From Lasiosphaeria ovina (taxonomy: Eukaryota > Ascomycota > Sordariomycetes > Sordariales > Lasiosphaeriaceae), in contig JAULSN010000009.1 in NCBI GenBank assembly GCA_033439765.1, forward strand, positions 868,001 to 932,000: 64,000 bases of DNA, read 5' to 3'. A program made the position numbers and the translations under genes. The notes beneath the pieces are model-generated. The model saw only the letters and a program-made list of their open reading frames with translations, searched no databases and was not told where the DNA came from. How positions within the stretch are numbered: position 1 is the stretch's first letter; the number at the start of each line of letters is the position of its first letter. Positions 21,386 through 34,338 of this stretch are shown piece by piece.

Positions 21386-21772
21386 TTGACGGCTTTATTG
21401 CCGACGGTGATGACTGATGACTTTGCCGGCTTTGCCTGTGAGGTGAGGCGGTCTTTCTTCTTGCGACCCTTTTTCTCGTCTTCAGCAGCGGCCTTGGCCC
21501 CTTTCACCTCTGCTTCACCTCTGCTTTCGTTTGTTCCGGTTCCCGTGACATTGGTATTGTTGCCAATGGTAGCCTCCAGTGTCGATGATGTGGCTGATTG
21601 CGTTATGGTTGGTATAGCCGTTCTCGTTGGGCTGGCCGCTGTTATTGACGTAGTTATTGTTGTAGTTGCCCTGTGGGCTCTGCAGAGAATATGCCGAACG
21701 GGGGGAGAAAGGGGTTGGTTCATCATGGCGAAATTCTGTTGTTCGCTAAAAGGGCCTCCCATTTGGCTTTAA
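21386..21772. other. Open on both strands, coding strand undecided
   Basis: The minus strand has a 169-codon frame (21,762-21,253) starting MGGPFSEQQNFAMMNQPLSP. Another minus frame reads NYNNNYVNNSGQPNENGY. The plus strand has a 128-codon hydrophobic frame. An Asn/Gln-rich minus-strand protein is the more natural reading, but nothing decides it. Confidence 0.25.
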
Positions 21773-22128
21773 CGCAAGGGCAGCTTCAGCATCGGGTCCG
21801 GCGGTAGCGGTAGGCGAAGGAAGACGTTGAAAAGGGTTGGGAGAGTGGCGGCGGAGGTGTTGGTGCGGCGGAGGTGTTAGAGACGGCGGTGATGACGGTT
21901 TTCTGAAGTATATCGAGATTTCTGAGACATTCTATATCAATCGATGATATATGGTAGTAGACTGAGACTAAATGCGGCAACTTTGGCTCGAGATATCGAC
22001 GGTGACCCTGGTATTCCAGTATTATAAATAGTAACTACATACATCAAAAATGGCAAGTCCTAGGACAGAAGAGTCCCGGATAACGCGGTAATCCAGCGTT
22101 GTAGTGAGCTTATTGCGAAAATAAAGAA

Positions 22129-22335
22129 TCATACCTCGTAGAGACCACGTTGTCGTTGTTGTCTCGCATCTCCACTGACCGCCACTCGCCCGACCATGAG
22201 GAGGGGGGTCGCCGCTACTCTCCGTGGCGCCGACGTTCCTTTCTCGACATCGGACGCTAGGGGGGGTTTTGGGGGCCCTGGAGGGGGCGGCGGAGGCGGG
22301 CGGACTTCGTCCAGCAACCAATAGAGATCCGCCAT
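22129..22335 (-). CDS. Small proline-rich N-terminal fragment
   Basis: The minus-strand frame starts MADLYWLLDEVRPPPPPPPG and becomes compositionally odd after SDVEKGTSAPRR. It has the look of a gene start followed by decay or an unseen intron. A longer frame on the plus strand begins at 22,373, just to its right. No family is recognised. Confidence 0.25.
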   Translation of the reverse strand: MADLYWLLDEVRPPPPPPPGPPKPPLASDVEKGTSAPRRVAATPLLMVGRVAVSGDARQQRQRGLYEV

Positions 22336-22372
22336 CGACGTCTACTATCGTCGGAAAACGCGGACTCTCGTC

Positions 22373-22777
22373 ATGAGGCGGCGACCAAACATGGCAGGAT
22401 ACGACGCCAGCATCCTTCCCGCACCCTTGCCGTTTTCGGTCGCTAGGAGAGCGAAGAAGGCGTCATCCCCAACCGCAAACTCCAACCGGCCGGGCGTCTC
22501 GACGACGACGTATCCGACCGAGCCTCCTTCACTCTCCCCCACGGCCGGCCGGCTTCTTCCAGCACAAACGCCTGCCATATCGTCCATCGCAGCAGTCGAG
22601 TCATCCAGACCCCTGGCTATAGACAGTCCGCCGTCTCCTTCTCCCAGGACTACTTCGATCTCTCTCCAAGCTGCGGCCATACCCAACGCCGGCCTGCAGC
22701 GAGAGGAACCTTCTCGCCGTAAGAGGCACTCATATAAAGTACCCTGTACCTCAGGACCTTATAACCCTAATAACTAG
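22373..22777 (+). CDS. Hypothetical Ser/Pro-rich protein, running into the RIP block
   Basis: A 134-codon frame (MRRRPNMAGYDASILPAPLP and a long Ser/Pro/Thr-rich stretch) that ends inside the AT-rich block. The opposite strand is also open (22,686-22,345, 113 codons), so the coding strand is not certain. The right edge marks the abrupt change to RIP-type sequence at about 22,760. Confidence 0.25.
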   Translation: MRRRPNMAGYDASILPAPLPFSVARRAKKASSPTANSNRPGVSTTTYPTEPPSLSPTAGRLLPAQTPAISSIAAVESSRPLAIDSPPSPSPRTTSISLQAAAIPNAGLQREEPSRRKRHSYKVPCTSGPYNPNN

Positions 22778-22779
22778 CT

Positions 22780-23619
22780 ATACTTTAATATATATAGCTA
22801 AGGATAAAATAATATTTATAACCGAGGATAAAAATAAGGTTAAGTATAAGGAAAGAGCACCCTAAGCATATACGCACACTATTATATACGCTTACTACTT
22901 ATTACTAACTAGCTAGATCACTACTAGTTAGTATAATTACTATTATTATAGGGAACGGAGCCTATAAGTATATATATAAGTAGTAGCCCTCGCCTAACTT
23001 CCTTTACGAGGGCTAGGTTAAAGTCTTATACTAATACTACTTATTACTCGCCCTTCTTCTTACCTATATTATAAATACCTTAATTAAGCGTACCTACCCT
23101 CTCTTATAAATCTTTAACCTCCCTATTACTAGTAACGATCGAGCCGGTTATTATAATAAGTAATACTCGTAGAAAGGGAAGAGCTACGCCTTAGGCTAGT
23201 TTAACCTAAAAAGCGACCCTTGAGGATTTAAACGACCCCGTATAGGACTCTCCTACGCCTTTTACTAATATAGATCCCTAGTAGTTCTAAGCCTTAATAT
23301 TATAAGTAATAACTAACTTTTCTACCGGCTTAAATAACCTTAGAACTACTCTAACTAACCTAGGACTTTAAGGAGGCCTATCCCGGCCGAAAGACGACCG
23401 CCCCCCTACTTATATAGTTAGTAAACTAAGGGTTAATACCTCGTTCTAAAATAGGGAAGACTAACTATAAGTTATAGAATAAGGAAACGTTATATATTAA
23501 GACCGACCTTAATAACTCTAAGTCTAATAGACTAATATTTAGATAGAATTAGAAATATAATAATAATAATAAGCTTATTAAAAGTAGCTTTATAATAAGA
23601 ACTTTAAATAAATTATATA
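22780..23619. other. Strongly RIP-mutated flank, identity lost
   Basis: AT-rich sequence without CA/TG to the left of element A. The sequence into which element A inserted presumably continues at 27,367-27,447. I could not recognise a family. Confidence 0.5.
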
Positions 23620-23624
23620 ATAGG
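23620..23624. repeat. Target-site duplication ATAGG, left copy
   Basis: The 5 bp ATAGG directly before the 5' LTR of element A is repeated directly after its 3' LTR at 27,362-27,366. Confidence 0.8.
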
Positions 23625-23905
23625 TGTCACGGCATGTGTCAGACAAGTGGCTGGAAGGACTGGATTGAGCCTAGCGCCTTGGCATTAGGCTAGCGCCTTG
23701 GCATGCAACTCGCACGCCCTGAGGCCGCGTAGGATTTACGGTATGGTCAGTGCTGAGCCCTCATCACGTAACCTACACCTACCTTACTTCCTCGCCGCGC
23801 CCGGGCATTAGATTCTTCTTTTCCTTTTTCCTTCTTTAGCTTTAGATTCTACGAATACAGCGACTATATATAGCCCTGCCTCATTCGGTTAACTATGCGG
23901 TAATA
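23625..23905 (+). repeat. 5' LTR of element A
   Basis: Starts TGTCACGGCATG and ends GCGGTAATA. Comparison with the 3' LTR shows the end was probably GTGACA before G-to-A change, giving inverted tips TGTCAC/GTGACA. The primer-binding region that follows starts ATCTAAAGCT, the same as in element C. Confidence 0.9.
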
Positions 23906-24059
23906 ATCTAAAGCTCAATCTCTTTACTCGCCTGGGAAGGCAATTGAAAAGAATATCCCACCAGAAAAAACCCGCGATCGCTACGAGTACGCGACCGCCG
24001 ACCAGGAAAGACCACATCACTCCAAGCGGGGTAACAGGGCAGAGATAGTGGACGGCAAG

Positions 24060-26954
24060 ATGCCTACCATTAACGACGAGGCCATATAGGCAGCCCTACA
24101 GGCCGCAATTGAGGAAGTCAACTTCGATCGTAATGGCTTTATGAAGATTCACCCTCGTAAGAAGAGCGAGACGACGTTGGCACTCATTACAAAGGAAGTC
24201 GAGATAGTTATAAGCACCACGAAGGCGCCGTCCGGCGTAGTATCTATAACCGAGGGCCGTAATAACCCCGACCGTATCGATACCCGCGACTTCACGACGC
24301 GCATCGTAGCCGAGATTAATAGCGTCAAGTTTACCGCTTCCATCGACGACGTCGATAATAACCTTCAAGAGAAGTTGTCCGACTTGGCCGCTTTGTTCGT
24401 TAAGCGAAACAAGACCAGCCCGACAATGCCCTTCTATATATAGCTGAGCAACGATATTACCTTCGAAGGACCTATAGATCTTAAGGATTTCGAGCATATC
24501 TCGACCGAGCACCTAGATAAATACTTTTAGGAGTTCAAGCTCCGTACGCTTATGGTTCATACTTTGTACGAGCAGATATCACAGTTATACAGCATTACCC
24601 GATACCAGTCAGTCATCATTAACAATATCAAGACTTAGGCTACCCGCATTCTTACCTAGACTATACGATCGGTTACTACTACAACCCCGGTTATAGACCC
24701 AGCCAACGTTAGTAGAAACAATAATGGACTTATTATCGAGATGACGGAAGCCCTTAGCGAGAAAGACATCGTCATTCAGCGTATATAGGACAAGATTGAC
24801 GAGCTAAGTCGTACTATTACCAATAACGTCATTAACGGCTCAATCCGTAGCTCTACACCCGCCACGAACGAGAGCTCGACGCGACGAAGCGCTAAGACGG
24901 CAGACCCTCCCCTCTTCTACAATAATAAGGAGAAGGATACGATCATATTCAATACTTGGATCCGTTAGATCATTAATAAGTTAGATATTAACGCCGATCA
25001 CTTCGATAACGACCGGGCTAGACAGTCTTATATTAAACTTCGCTTGGCTAGCAAGGCCTCACACCAGCTAGAGCCCTACCTGGAAGAGACCCATCCCAAC
25101 CAGATCAAGACCCAGAAGGAACGACAAATGGCCCACCGAATAGTGCAGATGTTCCAGGAGCAACCTGACGGGAGCTTCGTTATGGCCCTCGACTACGTAG
25201 ACTTCATTAACGAAGTGGCCCCCTTACTCTCGCTAGTACGCATAGTAGAAGACGACGAATACGTCGAACTCGGAGACGAGGAAGAAGACACGCCCGTAAC
25301 CTCATCGGTCATAGCCGTATTGGACGAACCGCTAGAGATTTCGGGATACGAGCTAGTAGACCAGTTGATTCAGGCGAACCGAACAAGCGACTCGCTAGCA
25401 ATCTACCGCGAAAGGGCTCGTTTAGAGGAAGAAACGAAGCTATCTATAATAACAAACGGCTTATTATTAAGAGAGGGGAGCCTGGTCGTTCCCGATCACG
25501 ATAATTTGAGGACTAGGATCATCGATAACATCCACTCCAGACTCCCTATAGCCCACCCCGGCCGGAATAAAACCAGGAGGCTCGTCAAGGACCTATACTA
25601 GTGGGCCGGTATAGGAGCCGATATCGATAGATTCATCGCTAACTATAAATATAAGTTAGCTAAGGCGCCTCACGATAAGACCCCTGGTTTGCTCCACCCT
25701 ATTCCGCCCCCCCTAAGAATTTGGAGCTCTTTAGTAATAGACTTCAAAGAGATACCAAAGGACAAGTACGGTCACGACAACTTATTTACGATCATCGACC
25801 GGTTGAGCAAGCTATCGTAGTACATACCGTACGACAAAATAGCCACGAGCAAGGAAGCAGCTCGTATATATTATAAAGGCCCTTACCGAATTCTGGGCTT
25901 ACCAGATAAGATCATTAGCGACAGAGGACCGCAGTTCACGTCGGACTTCACGGACGAACTAGCGAAGATTATAGGCATTCGGTAGAAGCTCTCATCGTCA
26001 GGACATAAACAAATAGCAAGATAGGTCGAAAACCTACACCAGTAGATAGACCAGCGCCTCAGGATATTTATTAATCATTACCAGGACGATTAGTCACGGT
26101 ATATACCGGCTATGGACTTCGTATAAGGTTCAATCCCGCAAGATAGTACCGGAATATAACCTCACGAGGTGGCATTCGGATTCCTAATACCTATACATTT
26201 CGATTAGACGGCTCGGTCTAATTTGACAAACCTAGACCTACCTAGAATAGAGAGGCTCAATAGAGAACAGGCTTAATAGATAGCCGATACCCTAAGAGCC
26301 TATATTAAGAAGGCCCGTAAAAGCATCACCAGGGCGTAAGAAAAGCAGACCGCAGAAGCCAACAAACATAGGCGGGAGCCAGACTTTAACGTCGGGGACC
26401 GTATATATATCGTAAAGCACGCCTAGGCAACGGACAGGCCGAGCACGAAGCTAGATTTCCCGCTCATATAGCAGCACTTCAAGATTCTTGAACGTTCAAG
26501 AACAAACAAAGACGGTTACGACTACAAACTGGAAGTTCCTAAGGGATAGAGAGGGATAAACGTATTCCACGCTAATAGGTTAAGACTATACCCGAACAAC
26601 CCTCTTCCTAGCCAGGAAGACCCGAACCCCAACGGCGATATAGTTAATAATAACTCGGAATGGGAACTTAAGAAGGTATTATCCTCGCGATCTTACTACG
26701 GCAAGCTCCAATACCAAGTCGCTTGGAAAGGATGGGCTACGGACCCCAAGTAGTACTACGTAGAGAACTTCAAGAACGCACTAGAGCTGCTCAAAGCCTA
26801 CCACGACGAGTACACTAACAAGGCCGGACCACCACTACGATTGAACGAATGGCTACTCGCAGCACAGGAGGACAGGTTCGACGAGCCGCACCAGGACGAC
26901 AACAAGCCCGCAGTACAGGGGCGACCGTTACGTAGGGTAACGCGACAGCGATGA
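24060..26954 (+). pseudogene. gag-integrase-chromodomain frame of element A
   Basis: From ATG at 24,060 (MPTINDEAIQAA with one stop after MPTINDEA-I) a single frame runs 2.9 kb to a TGA, with about twenty TAG/TAA codons and no frameshift. The gag part contains AALFVKRNKTSPTMPFYI. Integrase begins around 25,330 (LVDQLIQANRTSDSLAIYRE). Its zinc motif reads HSRLPIAHPGRNKT and then YKYKLAKAPHDKT, with Cys codons turned to Tyr. The core has LVIDFKEIPKDKYGHDN and IISDRGPQFTSDF. The chromodomain YGKLQYQVAWKGWATDPK is near the end. The join between gag and the RNase H/integrase side, near 25,100, is in frame. Confidence 0.85.
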
Positions 26955-26959
26955 TTGAT

Positions 26960-27080
26960 CACTTAAGAACGCGCGGCCACGCGTTCGAACCCTAGCCGGG
27001 GCAGCCTGCGGCTCATTTTTTGCTCAGTTAAGGGGAATTGACGGCGCTTCAGGACGAAGCTTTTTCCGACCGGGGGGTAG
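26960..27080 (+). other. 3' untranslated part of element A with B-box-like motif and polypurine tract
   Basis: After the pol stop there is GCGTTCGAACCCTAGCC, which contains a TTCGAAC core like a tRNA T-loop, then a T-run. The polypurine tract is at 27,072-27,080, directly before the 3' LTR. No full tRNA can be folded here. Element B carries a much better tRNA-like sequence at the corresponding place. Confidence 0.5.
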
Positions 27081-27361
27081 TATCACGGCATATGTCAGAC
27101 AAGTAGCTGGAAGGACTAGATTGAGCCTAGCGCCTTGGCATTAGGCTAGCGCCTTGGCATGCAACTCGCACGCCCTGAGGCCGCGTAGGATTTACGGTAT
27201 GGTCAGTGCTGAGCCCTCATCACGTGACCTACACCTACCTTACTTCCTCGCCGCGCCCGGGCATTAGATTCTTCTTTTCCTTTTTCCTTCTTTAGCTTTA
27301 GATTCTACGAATACAGCGACTATATACAGCCCTGCCTCATTCGGTTGACTGTGCGGTGATA
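27081..27361 (+). repeat. 3' LTR of element A
   Basis: 281 bp, starting TATCACGGCATA (TG changed to TA at the tip) and ending GTGCGGTGATA. It aligns without gaps to the 5' LTR, with a handful of substitutions that are mostly C/T or G/A. Confidence 0.9.
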
Positions 27362-27366
27362 ATAGG
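27362..27366. repeat. Target-site duplication ATAGG, right copy
   Basis: Identical to 23,620-23,624. Confidence 0.8.
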
Positions 27367-27447
27367 AATTTAAGAATTATATTATTTCGGATTACCTTAA
27401 TAATAAAACTAAAGAAGTTTAAATATATAAGGATTAATTAATTTATA

Positions 27448-27683
27448 TATTAAAATAACGATATTAGTAACTGCATACTAGCGGAGGTCGCGTAACCGCG
27501 TACGTGTAAAGGCACGTGCCGCGCGTAGACCTCCCGCCCATATATACAAAACCCCGGTCGCCCTAGAACCTAGTTTAGTTCCTTAGACAGATAGAATAGA
27601 ACTAATATTACACCCCCCCAACGGTAGATCTACCACCCTTAGACCTATAGGATCCCTATATAGTTTGAGAACCACGAATACTA
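27448..27683 (+). repeat. 5' LTR of the copia element
   Basis: Shares with the right copy GCGGAGGTCGCGTAACCGCG, GGCACGTGCCGCGCGTAGAC and CCCCGGTCGCCCTAGAACCT. A C-run (27,613-27,619) differs by one base between copies. The start reads TATTAAAATAACG, most simply a mutated TGTTGGAATAGCG. Confidence 0.85.
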
Positions 27684-29390
27684 ATTAGTAAGTAGTTAAA
27701 CACTTATAGAGAAGTAACGTAAAGAGACGAGATCGTACTACCGATATACGCGTACCGAACTTTCGAAGGAGGTACCAAAGTACGTACGATAGTATCTCGT
27801 ACTACTACCTAGACGGAGCCCTTTTTTAAACTTTCGAGGAAAGAGAAGAATCTTTATCTAGAAGAATAAAGGAACTAAGCGTATAGCGACGTTCATAGCT
27901 ATAGGTCGAGAGCGATATACGTATAACTAGAACCTATATTATACGCCGTTATATAGCCCCGCTATACCTACTAAACTCCCCTATATATACCCCTAGTCGT
28001 ACGATCGCGACTAATTATTAATAACTTTATTAATATTATTAATACCCCGCTATCGCCGAAGATAGTATTAACCTCGGGCGTAGGAAAAGGCCCGAGTAAG
28101 GGTAACGACTCGTACGAAGATATCTAGGAGAAGAGTAATATCCTAAGTACGGTATAGAAGGCGAATATCGACTAGGACCTTTAGTATAAGGCCTAGACCC
28201 TAAATATTACCTATCCCCTTTAAGATAAGGAAGCTATAACTTACTTCGCCCGTATAATAATAGAAATTATATAGTTTAATATAAACTTAAAGGAAATCTA
28301 GTCGTCCTTCTATAAAGAGTTCGACGGATAGACGGTCGTATAATTTAATTAAGTTAATCGTACGTTTAAGAAAGAGATAATTAATATCATTAAGAAGAAA
28401 GGCGTACGGATTACTAGCGCCCGAATCTCGGACTAACTTATAAATATTATAAAGGCGGTACTCCTAGAGCCTAATCTTCTATAGCCCTCTCCGCTACTAC
28501 CGCTAAAGGTAACGATAGTACTTCTATATTACCTAGTATACGGAGGAGAGGGTATAAGAGGATTACCGACTCTAACCCTATCGTATATATATAGTAACCT
28601 ATTATACGGGACGCTATATATCTAATACTCTAATATCCTACTAACCCGCCTAATCTATAACGGTACGGTAAATAGTAAGAAGGTTACTATATTTAATAAG
28701 TTATAGAAGTTATCGTATAATTATACTAGCCGACCGTACGATATCCTCTACGATAAGGCTAAGTACTTCGTTAGTATTTACTAGCGATTAGAGATCCCGG
28801 AGGATATATACTTCGTAGTCTTCCTAAAGATCCTATTTAATTATACGGAGGACTACTACCTTTCGTATATTAGTCCGGATAAGCGTTAGGACGAGGTATA
28901 CGTTATACTCGATATATACTTTAATACGACGGTTAATTATATAGAGTACTATTTAGATTAGACAACTCTTACTTTTATTAAGATATATAAAGAGAACCTA
29001 GATATACTAGCCCGTAAGCTCCTCGAGAAGATATTTAATAAGCTTAGGCTCGTATAACGCGTATTAGGAGAAGGTTACTAAAGCGAGATCGTACTATATA
29101 CTACGATTATACGAGCCTTCGTAGGAATTAAGGAGTTCGAGTCCGTACTAATAGGCTAGAGGACTACGTACGAAGTACTCTTCGATAAACTCCGGACGGC
29201 TCTTAAGGTTATAAGCGATAGGAAAGTAATAAACTAGTATTATATAGAGATATACGACTAGAACTATATCGACCGACGATACTAATTAAATCGCGGAGAT
29301 AATAAGCCGAAGTTCTATAAGCGTTTATTTAATTAACGAGACTCGTCTTATTACCCTTATACGAGATTTAAGGATATATATATAAAGGAT

Positions 29391-29453
29391 AAGAAATACT
29401 TTATATATAAGAAAGAGGGATACTAGTTAATAAACTACTCGAAAAAGAAGAGG
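29391..29453 (+). pseudogene. Copia gag zinc-knuckle region, cysteines lost
   Basis: The frame reads KKYFIYKKEGY, a stop, then LINYSKK. With Tyr codons standing where TGC/TGT and CAC would be, this is a C-x2-C-x4-H-x4-C-type knuckle turned into Y-x2-Y by G-to-A/C-to-T changes. The upstream 27.7-29.3 kb presumably holds the rest of gag. Confidence 0.55.
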
Positions 29454-30239
29454 GAGAAATCCTAATAAGTATACCTCTAAGCGTACGAGACTTTAGAGAA
29501 TTAAGAGGACTTCGTATACTTCCTCGTTAGATATAAAGGTACCGCGCCCGAGATTAACGACGAAGAAAGCGAGGAGGAATCGGAGGACGAGAGCTAGGAT
29601 AAAGAGAAGGCTTAAGCCGTATAGTTCCTCTAAGATAAGGTATATATTTATCGTACGTTCGACGAGAATATATACTAAGAGTAAGGGAAATAACCCGCTT
29701 ACTAATTCGTCCTCGAGAATTAATATACGACGATATACTAGGGCGAACTCTAGGATATTAGAGCCGCCTAAGTATCGACCGTTAGAAAGTACTAAGTTAA
29801 AGCGTACTTAAAGGAGAACCCTTATACGAAGATTACCTAGAAGCTAAGTACGGCCGAGATCCGTTTTAGTAGCGGAAATACTAAGACTTCTATTAGAACG
29901 ATCCTTATAGAGAACGCGATTAGTAAAGTTACGTACTATATCCTCGAAACGGTAACCCTATTCCTATTAAGCTTAAGGGATATAGATCGGATAAAGGCGT
30001 TCTTTAATAACGTTAAGAACGTTATTATATAAGAGGATAGTATAAAGATCTTAATTATACGGAAATAGGGATATACTTTCTTTAATACTAGCCTTATTAA
30101 GGTAGGAATCTACTTATTTAAGCTAGAACTAAGGAAACTTTACCGTCGATTCGGATACCCTTATACGGATAAGCTCTATAAACTTCTAAAGAAGGCCGGG
30201 TACGAGGATATATATAAGAAGATCCTTAAGAAGATCGAG

Positions 30240-30900
30240 AAAGTCTATTACTATTACTAAACGTACGACCCGGTACCTAAATAGTTTAAGTTTACGATTA
30301 AGGACGAGTATAAATTTAATTACGAAGTCGTTATCGATGTCGCTTAACTTAAGGGAAAGAAGGTATTATATATTATTAATACGGCGATATTATTCTAAGT
30401 AGCTATATTTATACGATTAATATTAGTAAATAATATATAGAACGTACTATATTAATACTAGATTTATATTTATTAAGGACTACTAAATATCGTCTCGTAT
30501 AATTTAGGTACTAACTTCATATCTAAGGAATTTAGGAATAATACGAGAATTATAAGTATCTTTTATAAGGAAATACTAATCGAGGTATATTAGGTAATCG
30601 GAAAGGTCGAACGAGCTTATTACCCCTTAGAGCGGGTATATAATATCCTTTATTATAAGCTTAGCTATTATACGGATAATAAAACTATATTTTAAATAAT
30701 TATTAAGGCCTTAAACGATACTACCGGCCTAGCCGGACTTATACCTACGCTCCTAGTCTTCGGAATATACCCCCGAATTAACTATAACTTACTACTATTA
30801 CTAGAGATTAAAGAGCGAGTATTAGTAATATAGAAAGTAATAAAGATATTACGCGAGATATATATATAGGTTAACGTTAATCGTACGTTAAATACTAAGA
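30240..30900 (+). pseudogene. Copia integrase domain, RIP-mutated
   Basis: The frame has TYDPVPK, FKFTIKDEYKFNYEVVIDVA, then NIVSYNLGTNFISKEFRNN and GKVERAYYPLERVYNILYY. This is the integrase of a common fungal copia lineage. The second catalytic Asp (DxGxNF) is encoded AAT (Asn), consistent with a G-to-A change. The first Asp (IDVA) and the Glu (GKVER) remain. Stops are frequent. Confidence 0.75.
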
Positions 30901-31549
30901 ACGGCCTACGGACGGACGACGTCCTCGTACTACCCCTAAGGAGTAAGGTACTCGTTTAGTAAGAAGGTAAGGATAAGAAGTAGGAAGGCCCTTACCTAAT
31001 TATTATTAAGGACTATACTAACGTTATTATCGAGATATAGAGCGGGTTAAAAATATTTAGAATTATATAAGTTAAGCTATACTATCGAGATAAGAATCTA
31101 AACGTTATATACGATTAAGGTCGAGAACTTATTCCTAATATACTTAACCCTATTCCTAATATACTAAATCCTAATCTTATAAAATTAGTTCCTATACCTA
31201 TTAAACGAGGAAGGGGATAATTAAGAAAGAATCCTATCTTAATCCTAATATAGGGTACGATTAATATAACTTAGAGGGAACGTAACGTATAATAACTAAC
31301 GATCTAACTACGAGAAGAAGGGAAGATTATTATATTAGGTAACCTATTCGAGGAGTCGGACGCTAAGGAGATCGACGCCTTCTTAATCGTATATATTATC
31401 GAGGTTATCCGGTATAATAAGGAAGAGTATAGAAAGCTCTAGATATATAATACTCGGCTTATATACGAGATAAAGGGAAAGGAGATAGTCCCGTACGAGA
31501 AGTCTAGACTTATCGTTTAGGGGTATAGAGACGAGGATAAGAAGGAGAT

Positions 31550-32800
31550 CCTTACCTAGGCCCTAACTATCTAGAGGATAAGCTAACGCCTAATTCTCAT
31601 ACTAGTACCCTCGTTAGAGAAGAGGTTTAACGTACGAATCGAGCTACGCGATATTACTTAAGCGTATACTTAATCTAAGGATCCGCTATAGCGAAAGATT
31701 ATCGTACGACTCCCTAAGGAACTTAGAAATAAGTATTTAAAGGGAATAATACTCTAGATCCGAAGGCTACTTTATAGATTAATAGAGTTAGGAGTATATT
31801 AATTTAAGACGTACGCCTAGTATTATATTAAGAAGCTAGGTATATATATATCAATATATAACCCTTACTTACTCTATACTTAGGACGGCTAGAAGGAATT
31901 TAGTATTATTAGGATATAGATAGATAATATACTTACGTTAGCTATTCCCGAATTCTCTAGGAAGGAGGAAGCTAAGCTTAAAAAAGTAGGGCTAAAGGCT
32001 AAGCCGAAGTCGTACCTTACGTATAATACCTAGATCGAGTTTAACGGATACCGGATCTAACTTTAAGGATACGAGATTACTATTAAGTAGAAGGGATAAG
32101 TTAAATAACTAAACTTAATTAACCCGGAGAATAAAGATATACCCTAATAATATATCTCCTAACGAGTGTACGGAGCGTATATTACTAGTATTTACTAATT
32201 TAAAGTATTATACGATCTCTTAATCGCGGCTTAGGTAAAGGAACTTAAGAAGTTAGACTTTATAATTCTAAATAAGCGAATCTAATAGTAAATAGATTAC
32301 CTAGAGCGAGGACTTTAATACTAATCGCTAGACTTCGACCGTACGAAGTTATTTATCTATACTAATAACTCGTTCGTAAATAATAAGGATATATTATTAT
32401 AGTTTAGATACTTAATCGTATTAGGGATAAAGGACGACCGTATAGAGAAGTTATATATAATAATTAATAATATTATTTACTAGTCCTTTACTAAGTATAA
32501 GAGGATTATAAGGAGCGTACTAATAAGCGAACTCTATAATATAATAAGCGGCTTCGATAACGGTATCGTTATTAGTATAATACTCGTTAGGATTACGACT
32601 ATATTAGGGATCGTATAGATCCTAATAATTATTTATACGGATTCTCGATCTCTATATAACTATTTAGTAAAACTTGGAATTACGAGTAAGAAGAGGTTAA
32701 TAATCGATATTATATACTTATAGGAAGCGTATAAAAGGCGGGAGATTTCGGAAATTAGATAGATTAATAGACGAGATAACCTAACCGATATACTTATTAA
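31550..32800 (+). pseudogene. Copia reverse transcriptase and RNase H region, RIP-mutated
   Basis: Readable parts include LVPSLEKRFNVRIELRDIT, then AYT and KIIVRLPKELRNKYLKG, followed by IRRLLYRLIELGVY, matching the copia pattern DITQAYxQS...LP.EL...KPLYGxxE. The typical GIxEAGxH segment has G-to-R and H-to-Y-type changes. The region to 32,800 looks like RNase H but is too degraded to place motifs. Confidence 0.65.
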
Positions 32801-34338
32801 GAAGGATCCTAATTAAGCCCTTATATACCTAATAGAGGATAATAAGATTATTGTATAAATCGAGGTATTCGTAGATAAATTAGAGAAGAAGGAAGAGGAC
32901 GAGTAGAGGGTGGAGAGTATATTATATATTAATATATTACGACGGTTATAATATTAATATAGATTTACTAAAGAACCCCGGAATTTATTTTAAACTTAAT
33001 ATACGACTTATATAATAGAGAAAAAGATATTATATTAAGAATAACCCTAGCCGTACTAAGAAACCTCCTCGAGCGTACGAAGAGCTAAGGCGTAAAATAA
33101 GGCTAAAGGAGGAGGGTATTCTTATTAAAAGTAATCGGGTTTAGGCGCGAGCCTAAACTAGATAATAGTAGACGCCCCTATTACGGGCGATTAGGCTAGC
33201 CCCTAAACGAACTACCGCCTGGACTTCCACCGCCGCTATTACTATCGTTAAGCGCCGATTCGGCGCTTAAAACCGAGCCCGTACGGGAGTACGAATAGAC
33301 CGTACTATATAATTACTAGATATACGACGAATAGGCGTTATTCTAATAGTCGGGTAGGCGAAAATAATAGCGAAAGTGAGGAATAGACTCCGGATTACTA
33401 TACCGGTTTATAAAGTAACGAACGCGCGTACCGTACGAATAAATAAGGAGCGTACGGAAGTACGACTCGTAACGAATAATCTTAATAAAGAAGGTATTAA
33501 GGTTAGCGAAGTCTTTAGCGTTTATACGTACCTCGGTATCGACCGAGGGTATCGCGGTAATACGACGTTCGTCGTCCTAAGTACGAGTTAACTTATTATA
33601 TAATAAAAGAAAGAGTCCCGAGGGTATCGTATATTAATAGTAAGAAAGCTAAGGAGACGCCGATTACCCTCCGAGGTAGTAGGAATTAAAATCTAGATAG
33701 ATCCGTCTCCTATTATACGATAAGGAACGCTACCGAATAGGGCGGTCGTGGCCGTACCCTTAATAAAAGATATTATATTATACTAGGCTAGGTATACGCG
33801 AACTTCTAAGAGAAGGAGAGGGAGAGTACGCGCGTAGGTATAAGAGAGAGAGTAAGGTATAAGGAAGAAGGGAAGAAGGAAAAGAGCTAGGAAAGAAGAG
33901 CTACTTTATATCCGGGCGGCCAGCCTCGAGAGGGTAAGGCCCGGACCTACTACCCCTTCCGTACGGATCTCGAACTCAATCTCGTCGTTATATAAAGGTA
34001 AATATATTATCGGACGACCCGGTACGCGAGTACGGAGCGGGCCACTCATCTTATACAGCACCGGCTATTAGATAAGGTAAGCCGGCACGGCTCACTTCTC
34101 TATTACGTACGTACATAGATAAGTAAATAAGGTAGCGTACGGTTAAGGTAGCGTATAATTAAGGTAAATAATAATCCGATAAAGAAGTATACCGAGAGTA
34201 CGATTATATTAAGTAAACTACGGAAATAGGTCATTTCGAGAGGGACTTATCTCCGAGTTATATAAGAGAGATAAGAAGGCGTTATCTACGATAAGAAGGA
34301 AGACCGGAGGCGTACGGTTATAAAAGAAGAGTTACTAG

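Larger units (their letters stand above)
23625..27361 (+). mobile_element. Ty3/gypsy element A, internally deleted
   Basis: A 3,737-bp element with two 281-bp LTRs (23,625-23,905 and 27,081-27,361), a 5-bp target duplication ATAGG, and a polypurine tract at 27,072-27,080. Inside is one unbroken reading frame (24,060-26,954) interrupted only by stop codons: gag joined to integrase and a chromodomain. Protease, RT and RNase H are missing, so it was non-autonomous before mutation. LTRs retain CA/TG and differ slightly from each other. It is less mutated than the surrounding copia element, which suggests a later insertion or weaker RIP. Confidence 0.9.

Noticed and set aside
33376..33591. 71-codon frame in the RIP block
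   Set aside because: It lies in a GC-richer remnant within the copia 3' part; composition is dominated by TAC/ACG codons left by RIP and shows no motif.
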